Source: Catenaria anguillulae PL171 (Eukaryota > Blastocladiomycota > Blastocladiomycetes > Blastocladiales > Catenariaceae). Taken from it: 64,000 bases of DNA. Made by a program: the position numbers and the translations under genes. How positions within the stretch are numbered: the first letter of the stretch is position 1; each line of letters opens with the position of its first letter. A model generated the notes under the pieces. That model had not been told where the DNA came from, did no database searches, and saw only the letters and a list, made by a program, of their open reading frames with translations. This document shows positions 43,433 through 53,590 of this stretch, piece by piece. Location: the NCBI GenBank assembly GCA_002102555.1, contig MCFL01000012.1, forward strand, positions 434,001 through 498,000, given 5' to 3'.

Positions 43433-46397
43433 CTACAACTTACACTGCCGTCGGTATTTGAGGAAGCTTGCCACCGCGCTCAATAATGCTTGCTGGATCT
43501 TCGCCATGGTCTTCGCCATCTTGCGAGTCGTCATCGGCGTTGGCGGCTTGAGCGCGTGGTCCGCCCCACTGAAAGAAGAAGGAACATGAACAAACGTGCG
43601 TGAGCAGGTGCCGCTGGCGCGGGACTTGATGTCAAGAGTGAAAGGCGAACGCACAGTCTTCTCATTCACGGTCCACAGCGTGTACGTGCAATAGGACGTC
43701 TCAAAGAACAAGGACAGCGCGCAGTACATGAAAAAGTAGGCAATGCCCTTCCAACGGCGCTGCCACACGGACCACATGAGCACGAGCGACCAGTTGAGCA
43801 GCGGGACCAAGAAGAGCATGAACCAGTCCATGGTCGATAAGGACTGGGGCTTTTGGATGGCACGCACAACAAAGTCGAAAAGGAACATGTAGAAGAGGGA
43901 CCCGCCGACTTGGAAAAGACCGAGGAAACGCATGAGGGCAACGCCGGGGAACTTGATCCAGAACGACGGCGTGGTCACGCAATACAGCTCATTGGCAAGG
44001 GAACCAAGGAGCCAGCGGCGGCGCTGGCGGAGGAGATCGTAAAAGTTTCCAGGAGCTTCCGTCTTCGCGATGGCATCGGGAATCTGCGACCAATACATTT
44101 TGTGAATAGGACAAAATCAGCACGTGTGGGGGCGGAGGCAACGTACAAATCCAATCGAGTGAGAGGGCAGGTGTTCCATGGCGAGATGGGTCAGGAAGCG
44201 ATCTTCACCGAGCTTGCGGCGGCAAACTAGATGCACGAAAAAAGAGTCATTGATGTCAGTTGAACGGTCGAACGACCGAGGCAATGAGTCCAGACGCACA
44301 TTCAAAAGTGGAATCGACGTCCGGCTGGTTGAAGTACACTTCAGCCAATTCGCACATTGTTTGGTACTTGATGGCCGTCAAGGCACCTGCAAACAAGTAC
44401 ACCTGCGTCAGTTTGCTATTCGGTTTGGTTGCGAACAAAGTCGTGAAAGAGAACGACGAACCAGGGAGACAAGTCACGGCACCAAACACCACCTCGGGAA
44501 GCCGTGTGCCGAACTGCATGAAAATGTACTCGGCCTGCAAAGTGACAAACAGAAAAGTCAGAATAAGGAACGTGTGAGACGACTCAAGTCATGATAAATA
44601 GAAAGGCACATACGTCTTGCAACTGCTGGAAAAAGTTGTTGCCGTGCCCGTTCCGCGACACAATGAATCCCGTCGCTGCGTGTAGCCGGGGGTGCATTGA
44701 GAAATGGTCAACGAACCGGCGCACCGTAGGCGCAACGAGCGTGGTATCCGAGTCGAGGAACAGCAAAAGCGAATCGCTTGGGTAAATCTCCCGCTCAACG
44801 TTGCGCTTGACCACCTCAAGCATCTTGGACTGCGCATGCAACTTTCCGCCATGCTCGAACCGGCAAATGTTGTACTCGATCCCCTTGTACTCGAGCGTGA
44901 TGCAGTCGGGCCCGCCCTCGGCGCCCATGTACGCTGGATCGAGCGGCTGCCCACGGAGCGAGTACTTGGTGTTTGAATTCAGGCCGGGCGTGACGCCTTG
45001 GTCAAACGAGTCGCGCGTGTACTGGGCAACCTTGAGCAGGCCGTTGTACTTGTTCTTGCCGGTTGTAGAGGGGATAGAGCCGCCAGCGCCACCGTTCAGT
45101 GAGAGCATGGAGGGGCTGGGCGACAGAACCTTTTGCATTTGCGGAGAGGCAGAGGCGGACGCCAGAGCGGGCGAGGTCGGGGTCATGCGCGGCGACGTGG
45201 CGCCAAAAAGGGGGGAGCTCGATGGTGACAGGGCTGGGCTTCCAGGGTTGGACGCAAAGGGAGGTGGTGGCATGTCGTCGAAATCGTCTCCGTCTTCGGG
45301 ATTGTAGCCGTGAACCACTGCACCGGTCAGCAACCGCTCGATGGTGTACATTGTCGAGAGGACGTCGTAGCCGTCAAATCCGATAATCACACGCAGCTTC
45401 TTGCCAGGGTAGTCGCTTTCGGCAATAGCATCGATGGTTGAAAGCAGGTTGGGCAGCGGTTCTTGGAAAGTCGGAACCAAAATGACAATGTTGGGGTCGT
45501 CAACATGATCGCGAGGGCCGGACGACGCTGGTGAGGCCCCAGCACCGACTTGGCCGAGAGCAATGCCTTGCGAGAAAGCAGCAGCGGGTGATTGCTCGTC
45601 ATTGTTTGAGCTGCGGGTCGACTCGGCGTGCTCATCCATGCGTTTGCGGGTGTGCTGGCGGAGCTTGTACTGCTCGTAGACGATGGCAGAGACGGCCGCG
45701 CAAGCAGAAACAAACATGCTGTTGACGAACGAACAAGAGCACAACAAGCACATGAGCGCCAGAGCTGATTGACAATCGATGCTTAACAGGGGAAGACGTA
45801 CGGGACCATGGCAATAATCAAAAAGAGAAACATGGGCGCTTGGATCGATTCGCGAGCACGTTGAGCTGGTGTTTTGAAGCCAACTGAGCCGTTTGGCACA
45901 GTACCAACAAGGTCCTCGCCCGGACCAGAAAAGGTAGGAGATCCGTTCGGAGCATCCACCCGTACTGGGTTGCCCAGTCCAAACTGGACGTCAAACTCGC
46001 TGCCAGGCGGTGTGTAAACACCAAACAACTTGGCGACCCAATCCGGCGACAGCGGGTTGAGCGCTGTGAGCATGAGGGCGACGTAAATGAAGTATCCCGT
46101 GAAGGCAGTGTACGCAAGCGTGAGGAGCCCCGAAAAGACGGCACGCCGCTTCCCAGACCCACGAATGAAGGTGTAGGCCGCTCCGGCCCGGCCTTCAGCG
46201 ATGCCTAACTTGACAATTTCGACCAGAGACCACTGTAAGATTGGAGAGCGATGGCCCATGTCAGTCGGTAGGTTTCAATCGGATTGCAGGCGAGAGCGGA
46301 CGCACGGCATGGAGGGCCCAGCGAGTGACGACGAGCCACAAGGCTGCCACGAGGATGAGCAGGAGGTCGTGCCGAGAAGCACATTATACCACGCCAT
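43433..46397 (-). CDS. CHS: Chitin synthase (GT2, chitin_synth_2 type)
   Basis: Processive beta-1,4-GlcNAc transferase making cell-wall chitin at the plasma membrane. After N-terminal membrane segments (LLLILVAALWLVV, TGYFIYVALML) the catalytic domain shows PNIVILVPTFQEP, VIIGFDGYD, the DxD site FLDSDTTL, CLPGA joined over an intron to LTAIKYQT, the acceptor motif GEDRFLTHL, and the product-binding QRRRWLLGS. C-terminal transmembrane helices follow (ALMRFLGLFQVGGSLFYMFL, WFMLFLVPLLNWSLVLMW, IAYFFMYCALSLFF). Introns include 45719-45801 and 44535-44613, both GT-AG; further ones lie at about 44400-44470, 44230-44300, 44095-44145 and 43570-43655. It has no myosin or cytochrome-b5 domain. The start MAWYNVLL at 46397 needs one extra base to enter the following frame (RHDLLLIL), the same error direction as elsewhere. 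Confidence 0.9.
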
Positions 46398-47366
46398 TTT
46401 TTGGTGGTTGATCGCAAGGGACGGAAGGGCCGTGGCAGGGTTGCACTTGGAGCTTGAAAGTCTCTTGGCGGTGAACTTGATGTGAGAAAGGTTGCACAGC
46501 GATCGTTAAGTTACTTGACCGGGATGCTTGAGCAGAGCGAATGCATGGGCACCGGCATGGGAAGTGGATCAAGAATTCCGAGCAAGAATAAGGGAGAGGT
46601 ATGATTGGGCGAGCTGCTGCCAGCGAGACGAACTTGTCGTTGTCGGTGAGTCGAGTGGTGCAAGCAGGAAGGTGGCGGGTTGAAGAGGCTTCAAAACATG
46701 AACCAAGGCAATGCTGAGACAGGGCTGTCTCGCAACGGATCCTGATCTCCGAAGTCCAATCACTTCCGATGATCACATTTTTACGGAAAAATCAACTCTT
46801 GCGGACTTGCGGTGATAGATCATACTTTCTTATGTACTAGTCCCTTACAATCACGGCAGAATTGAAACCCGGACTGCCGGTCGCCTGGAACAGGGCGCAT
46901 TCGTCCTTTCCCTGCATGCAGAAAATAGGAGTGCGAACGGAACTTGAGCAGCCAAATTATACGGTCGTGAAGTGCGGACAAATCAAATCATTCCGTTAAC
47001 GTATGACAAGTACAAACTGTTCCATGCAGCCACTGTCGGCAAACCCATATTCCACACCTCAACCTGCTTGAGCGCCGAGAAACGTGCCCGTCTTGCCACA
47101 ATAGCCACGACCAAGCACCGGCCCCTGTCAACACTGCACATTCCCATTCACCCCCCAACCCATTGCTCCTCGGACTGCCCCTGGAATCAAGGCATTTCAA
47201 GAATGCAACTCGATCGGTGAGTGAGCCTCTCACTCAATAGACGCTCCCGGCCGCAGCATTCACCCTCGCCTCATCCAACTCGGAATCGCCTGGTCCGCGC
47301 ACACAACCCTAAACCTACCTGCTCGCCTCTCAAAAAACCCTCTGGTAGTCAGCAGAAGCCACGACC
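46398..47366. other. Intergenic between divergent genes
   Basis: 969 bp with promoters of chitin synthase (-) and the PRL phosphatase (+). No TATA box, RNA gene or repeat stood out. Confidence 0.4.
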
Positions 47367-48559
47367 ATGTCATCCGCGATCCAAGCTTCTGCAACGCCGC
47401 CTCCTCCCAACGATCGCGATCGACGCGTGTCAGCCAACTCACCTGTCGGCTCTTCGCTACCACGTTCCCTGTCTGGAACTGGTCCATCTTTGGAGCAACC
47501 AGTCAACCTTCGGACCTTGTCCGTCAACACGCTCCACGCCATTCGCAACCGGACTGCCTCTCAAAGCAGTGGAAATGGCACCTTGGCTGTGGGAAATCAG
47601 TCCTCGTCCACCCGCAATCATAGTTCAAGCACATCCGCATCGCCTGCCACCAGCTCGGCTCATGTCGCAACCATTGCAAGTGGCCGTGAGGACACCGCAA
47701 GTAATAGCGGTGGGAACGGCCATCTGCGATCACGATCCGTGTCACCTGCCAATTCGGGCACATCCAACGCCACAGCATCGGGCCAAGGAGGATTGTCGCG
47801 TGGCAGCTCAGCTAACAAGGGACTTTTCAAAGCCATGACACTGATCGAGTATCGAGGGTTACGGTTTGTGGTCATGGACGCGCCGTCCGAGACGAATGTC
47901 GGGCATTATGCAAAGGAACTGCAACGATTTGGCGTCACTGATGTTGCGCGAGCGTGTGAGCCCACGTATTCGGCCGATGCCTTGTCCACATTCAGCATGA
48001 AACTCCATGTCCGTTTACTTCCACGCATTGGCAGCATTGTCCACTGACTGACGCGCTCGGCTGGCGTTTCGACATACCTAGGAGCTCAACTTCAAAGATG
48101 GAGACCCGCCTCCGCCTCTAGTGGTTGAGAAATGGCTTCAACTCGTCGCTTCCAAGTTTGTCCCCTCAAACCCCAAAGAATCACCACCGACCGACACTGC
48201 AATCGCAGTTCATTGTGTTGCCGGATTAGGACGGTAAGCTTACCCGGTTCACCCCTCCTCATCCTTTCGGAACTATGATTCCATTGCTAACAGAATGTTG
48301 TTGTGTCTCATGCAGAGCACCTGTTCTCGTGGCCATCGCCCTGATTGAAGCCGGAATGCCACCACTGGAAGCAGTCGAGTTCATTCGATCCAAACGCCGG
48401 GGCGCCCTCAACATGAAGCAAATCCATTTCCTCGACTCATACAAGCGGCGAGGCAAGGGTAAGTTTGCCGCCCTACCCGGTAGCCCGTCAGACGGTGCGG
48501 GAGGAGGAGGAGTAGGTAAAGGGGGCGGAGAAGAAAAAGAAAAATGCATCATTATGTGA
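47367..48559 (+). CDS. PTP4A: PRL-type (PTP4A) phosphatase with long Ser-rich N-terminus and CAAX box
   Basis: Three exons (47367-48008, 48082-48233, 48316-48559; introns 73 and 82 bp) total 1,038 bp, 345 aa. The first 155 residues are low-complexity Ser/Thr/Asn. The PRL domain follows: [30 protein letters not shown], then after the first splice [19 protein letters not shown], then the catalytic P-loop [14 protein letters not shown], split by the second intron between the GR and A. The core ends with [21 protein letters not shown] and a Gly/Lys tail terminating in CIIM, a CAAX prenylation box. PRL phosphatases are usually about 170 aa, so the N-terminal extension is unusual. In animals they bind CNNM magnesium transporters at the plasma membrane; that role here is inferred. 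The start is the first ATG of the frame. Confidence 0.9.
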
Positions 48560-49704
48560 CTCTGTGACTGGACGCGTGGACGTTTTGTTTCGAGATCGTC
48601 TCGTACGCACTTTACTGTCTCACCCAATGCCTGCTTATGGAGTCGTGTCTGAGTTGGATGGATGTACTTCTGTATATTGGCCCCTTTGCTCTCCTCGCGA
48701 GCTTGTGTTCTGTTAGGATTTTGAGGGATCCATAATACCACACCAGCGCGGGCAAGCGCACCGCGAGCATTAACCGAACACTTCCTAAACCCGGACTGCT
48801 GTGTCGCTGTCACAAATCCCAAATTCGATTACTGGCATCCATCCACATGACTTTCGCCGCGAACACTGGGTGGCAGCCGAGGTCGCATTAATCACGTTTT
48901 TTGATCTTTTCCATCTCATCCATCATGTGAATGCACGCAGCTACAATATTCGCGCGCTAAGAACAAATTAATTCATATGTCCACGTGCATTATGCAAGTA
49001 GGACCCACCCCCAGATGGCATCGCACACCGCTGACATCACCTTCTTCCCACCACACCATGAGCCATGTTGCCCAAGACCTTTGACTGACGACGCGGACCA
49101 AGGAAGAGCACGAATCGTGGTGAATTGGTAGTCAATTTGTCACGCATTCGCATGATCGCGCGCGCATTGGGAACGCCAGAGCACCGGGAATAGTTGGCAA
49201 TAAAGTCACTGGAGCATTTAACGATGGTTGGGAATGTCACCCCTAACCCGACAACAAGGCACAAGGCGAGCTCCAATAACGTGCAGATCAGCTAGAAACG
49301 GGAGGACAGATGGAAGAAAGGGCCGGTGCAACGGATTGGCCCCAGTCGGCAATGGAGCTAATTTCTTCCCCGCGCTTTGAAGTACATTCCAAAAGTCACA
49401 CCACTGGGTTTCCATGAGCGCACAGCGCAACAACTGGCCCTGGGTCCACTTCCCCCCGCACTCGTGTCACTCGCACGAGCGTGAGACAGAATCCGCTTCG
49501 TTCTCATGTGAATGCTGAGTAGACCACATTTGACCGGTACAGAGAGACCACCCGCGCTGGTCGCTGCTTCCCACTGTCCGGCATCTTGGCATACAAAAGG
49601 CTGCCAGGTCCCCATCCGCTTGCCCGTCTGTTGCACGGTCCCTCATGCACCGTCTACCTTCCGACCTCGTAGATCCCCGTCCTCTTCTTTACACATACAC
49701 CACC
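48560..49704. other. Intergenic
   Basis: 1,145 bp. Contains the lipase 2 core promoter (see 49591). Otherwise only short frames; no RNA gene or repeat recognised. Confidence 0.4.
49591..49600 (+). promoter_or_regulatory. TATA-like ATACAAAAGG of lipase 2
   Basis: ATACAAAAGG lies 114 bp before the lipase 2 ATG. The identical decamer lies 115 bp before the ATG of lipase 3, and both leaders share a CTCTTCTTTACACATACACC block next to the ATG. This conservation supports a core promoter. Confidence 0.6.
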
Positions 49705-50881
49705 ATGATGTTTTCGACCTCGTCCCTTCTTTTGCTCCTCTCTCTGACCGCGACTTTGATCTCTGCCGCGCCCGCAACCGACCCCGTCGCGTCCAACCTT
49801 CGCGATGCCGGTAAGCTCCTGTCGCCCGGCCTGTCCAAGTTCGACTATGCCAGTCTCCGTGGTGACATGACACCCGCACAAGAAGCCCGCTTGCGCGAGA
49901 TCATGTCCCGTGAAGCAACTGACGATGTCAAGCGTCGCGAGCTCATGCGTGTCAACGCCGCCGCGCCGTCCTTGCCTACGCTCGGTGCCGGCGAGGTCGA
50001 GGCTCTGCGCGACTTTGGTCAGTTTTCTGCCGTTGCGTACTGCGCTACGGGATCAAACTTGGGCAACTGGGCGTGTGGAAAAGCCTGCAAGTACGCCAAA
50101 TTTGAATCATCTTGTTGTTTCCGCATGGCTGTCGCGGTGTGATCTGACACAGCTAACGTGTTTGTTCTTATACTTGCTCCCCCAACAATCCAGTGCCCGT
50201 GTCCGCTCGGCGCGTTTCACGAACTTGCTCTCTGGTGAAGACACGCTCGGATATGTTGCAATCCGCCCCAACCAAGGCCAAATCGTCGTCTCGTTCCGTG
50301 GCTCCAACAATGCTGGTAACTGGGCCGACAACCTCAACCTGATCCGCACAAACTACCCGTACGGCCGTCTCCCTGGGTCGGACGGCGCTTCGGTCCACCA
50401 AGGTTTCGTCGATGCTTACCGCCCCGTTCGCTCGGCTACGCAAAACGCATTGCGCAACGCCGTGTCGGCCAACCCTGGTTTCCAAGTCGTATTCACGGGT
50501 CACTCGCTCGGTGGTGCGCTTGCCACGCTCGCGGCCACGGACGCCATTGGTGCCGGTATCGTGTCTGCCAATCGTGTCCGACTGACAACGTTTGGTGCCC
50601 CGCGTGTGGGCAACAACAACTTTGCCAACATGGTGACTCGTCTCGGCCTTGCCGGCCTTGACCGCGTCGTCGAGGGTAACGACCTGGTCCCGCATATTCC
50701 GCCTGCGTTTGCCGGTTTTTTGCACTCGGCTGGCGAGAAGTACGTGCTCGATGGCCGTGCGTACGTGTGCGGAGGGCTCGAAGACGGCAAGTGCTCCAAC
50801 TCGCGCGTGCCTTTCCTGTCCATTGGCGCCCATGGTGAATTCTTCGGCCAGCGCGATTTCTTTGGCAAGTCTGGGTGCTAA
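49705..50881 (+). CDS. Secreted class-3 lipase, copy 2
   Basis: Two exons (49705-50090, 50194-50881; 103-bp intron GTACGC...CAG) give 357 aa. A signal peptide (SLLLLLSLTATLISA, then APATDP) is followed by a propeptide-like N-domain (FDYASLRGDMTPAQEARL) and the lipase_3 fold: IVVSFRGSNNAGNWADNL, YGRLPGSDGASVHQGFVDAY, the nucleophile elbow VVFTGHSLGGALATLAA, TTFGAPRVGNNNFANM, the catalytic-Asp region VVEGNDLVPHIPP, and the C-terminal HGEFFGQRDFF with a candidate catalytic His. It should be a secreted triacylglycerol or phospholipid hydrolase used for extracellular nutrition. Tandem with lipase 3 in the same orientation, 719 bp apart; their second exons are both 688 bp and nearly identical in their first 400 bp. 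Confidence 0.93.
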
Positions 50882-51599
50882 ACGAAGGAGGAGTCCAGAA
50901 GTATCAGTGAATCCGTTGTGTACCAAGTTTTGCTGTCCTGTCTGCGGACCTTGATCAGTTTGACACAGCGCTTGGCTCGCTGTCATGATCGTGTGTGCTT
51001 TTTCCTTGCTGTGCTGTATCATTCACAAAAGAAATAGATGTGCTCAGTTCTTTGTCATTGGAGACCTCTTCACTCGCTCCTGGGAAACGTCTCAAGCGCA
51101 TTATCGGCATGAGTTGAGCTTGCGAAAGTTTGCATCGGTTGAGGGTCAAGTCGGAAGAAATATTTACCTACTTGCATGCAACGGGTTGTTAGCGTGCAGG
51201 TCGACAAGGGTAATCACGTTTCCATCCGCGCTCTGAAATGCTTCCCCAAAAGTCACACAACCGCAACAACGAATGACCCGTGATATCATATTGACACAAA
51301 TGACTGAGGTGACTTCCTGAAGCGAATTGACTGCGCGTCACACTGGGTCCTCTCCCCGGACGCGTGTTGCGAGACATCGGCTGTATGGCTGTATGGATGA
51401 TTGGGTTGGCCTCATGCGCTCCACAGAGACGGCACCGTCGCCGTCATGAGTACTGGGCCGTTGCCGTCTGTACGAGGTGCCAGAATACAAAAGGCGGTCG
51501 GCTACCTCGGCGTATGGCAGGCTTTTGCTTGACCTATTGTCCCGGGGCGCTAACTTCCCGCGAGTAGATCCTCGTCCTCTTCTTTACACATACACCACC
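50882..51599. other. Intergenic between tandem lipases
   Basis: 718 bp. Holds the lipase 3 promoter (51485). Apart from the last 40 bp before the ATG it is not obviously similar to the sequence upstream of lipase 2. Confidence 0.45.
51485..51494 (+). promoter_or_regulatory. TATA-like ATACAAAAGG of lipase 3
   Basis: Same decamer and nearly the same distance to the ATG (115 bp) as in lipase 2. Confidence 0.6.
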
Positions 51600-52774
51600 A
51601 TGATGTTCTTTTCTACCTCGTCCCTCCTCATCTTGCTCCTCTCGCTGACCGCGACTTTGATCTCTACGGCGCCCGCAACCGACCCCGTCGCGTCCAACCT
51701 TCGCGATGCCGGTAAGCTCCTGTCGCCCGACCTGTCCAAGTTCGACTATGCCAGTCTCCGTGGTGACATGACACCCGCACAAGAAACCCGCTTGCGCGAG
51801 ATCATGTCGCGCGAGGCTACCGACCAAGCCAAGCGCCAAGAGCTCATGCATGCCAGCGCTGCCGCTCCGCCTCTGCCGGCGTTGGGGACCAGTGAAGTCG
51901 AAGCTTTGCGCGACTTTGGTCAGTTCTCTGCTGTTGCGTACTGCGCTACAGGTTCAAACTTGGGCAACTGGGACTGCGGCAAGGCCTGCAAGTGCGTCTT
52001 ATTCCAATTCCGATCCGCTGCTGCTGGATCAATTGCTGTTGTCTAACAAAAGTAAGTCGCATTGAATGGCGAATCTGTCGCTCCAGTACCCGTGTCCGCT
52101 CGGCGCGTTTCACGAACTTGCTCTCTGGTGAAGACACGCTCGGATATGTTGCAATCCGCCCCAACCAAGGTCAAATTGTCGTGTCGTTCCGTGGCTCCAA
52201 AAATGCTGGCAACTGGGCCGACAACCTCAACCTGATCCGCACAAACTACCCGTACGGCCGTCTCCCTGGGTCGGATGGTGCCTCGGTCCATCAAGGTTTC
52301 GTCGATGCTTACCGCCCCGTTCGCTCGGCTACGCAAAACGCATTGCGCAACGCCGTGTCGGCCAACCCTGGTTTCCAAGTCGTATTCACGGGTCACTCGC
52401 TCGGTGGTGCTCTTGCCACGCTCGCGGCCACAGACGCCATTGGTGCCGGTATCGTGTCTGCCAACCGTGTCCGACTGACAACGTTTGGTGCCCCGCGTGT
52501 GGGCAACAACAACTTTGCCAACATGGTGACTCGTCTCGGCCTTGCCGGCCTTGACCGTGCCGTTGAGGGCAACGATCTGGTCCCACACATTCCGGCCGCG
52601 TCTGCTGGCTTTTTGCACTCGGCTGGCGAAAAGTACGTCTTCAACAGCCAAGCATACGTATGCGATGGGCTCGAGGATGGCAGGTGCTCCAATTCTCGCG
52701 TACCGTTCTTGTCGATGGACACACACAGTGAGTTCTTCGGCCAGCGCGATTTCTTTGGGGCGGCTGGGTGCTGA
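51600..52774 (+). CDS. Secreted class-3 lipase, copy 3
   Basis: Two exons (51600-51991, 52087-52774; 95-bp intron GTGCGT...CCAG) give 359 aa. Same plan as lipase 2: signal peptide (LLILLLSLTATLIST), propeptide-like segment, then IVVSFRGSKNAGNWADNL, VVFTGHSLGGALATLAA, TTFGAPRVGNNNF, AVEGNDLVPHIPAAS and TEFF-like end HSEFFGQRDFF. Differences from copy 2 are concentrated in the propeptide (QAKRQELMHASAAA), the intron, and the last 70 residues (FLHSAGEKYVFNSQAY). The middle of exon 2 is almost the same at the DNA level, including third positions, which suggests recent duplication with conversion. Intact; expected to be expressed and secreted. Confidence 0.93.
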
Positions 52775-53590
52775 TATTCAACAAGCGAAGGTATTGTCGC
52801 GTCAGGCCAAGGCATGATTTGGTTCGAAGCACTGTTTGTGTGTGTTGTTTTTGTGGTGGCTCAATGTCATGACCTCGTGTGCTTGCCCATAAGTCCGCAA
52901 CAGATACAAGTAGACGCTGGACATCCGCTTGAAAATTCTTCCTCGCCTTGGTTCGAACTGAGGCTGTGAAGCGTGCCAGGTTAAGCAGAACAGCACAACG
53001 GTCTCACGGACATCATGAATCGGTCTGGCGGTAAATTGGGTGTGGTCATGGTTGATCACGTTTGTTGAGGCTGTTGAGCACTGTTGAGAAATCTTGGCTC
53101 GATCAACTGCTGTGGACCGCTGTTGACTGGGGACGCGTCACAACACCTAATGATCCGGCGCTGTTGTTGGTCAAGACATTCCATTCAATGCTGGTTCACC
53201 TTCTGCCAACTCGCCAGCGTTCTCTCCAGATGCTCCGCCTGTTAACGAGTCTTGATCGAATGTCCCCAAGAAGGCGGCCATTCAATCGCACACTGTTATG
53301 TAACCGGCACCTGCTGACAAGTCTGGATCGAACGTCCCCAAGAAAGCAGTCATTCAACCACATGCTGCGACGTAACCGACCTGACGATTCAAGGCTCGCG
53401 ACTTATTCAACAGTCAGTTAGGCATGAACAATGGCTATCATATCACCAATGCAAGAAAGATATAATATACAGACATTCCACATTCGTTCCGCGATTAAAC
53501 CGAATACACTTGAAGACTTGAAAGCGAACAAAGAAAGCAAAGCAGGAAACAAGGAAACCAAAGCAGGAAACAAAAAAAGACACCAAACGC
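52775..53590. other. Intergenic, probable left flank of a large transposon
   Basis: 816 bp between lipase 3 and the zinc-finger gene of the transposon region. It contains a 72-bp tandem duplication (53238-53381). Somewhere here the left end of the Plavaka-like element should lie, but I found no terminal inverted repeat matching the right side. Confidence 0.4.
53238..53381. repeat. 72-bp direct tandem repeat, two diverged copies
   Basis: Units start at 53238 and 53310. Both share GATCGAAxGTCCCCAAGAA and CATTCAA blocks at the same spacing; a partial third start follows at 53382. Repeats of this kind are common near the ends of CACTA-related elements, where transposase binds. Confidence 0.7.

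Noticed and set aside
52880-52990. tRNA-like TTGGTTCGAAC sequence
   Set aside because: No acceptor or anticodon stems could be paired around it.
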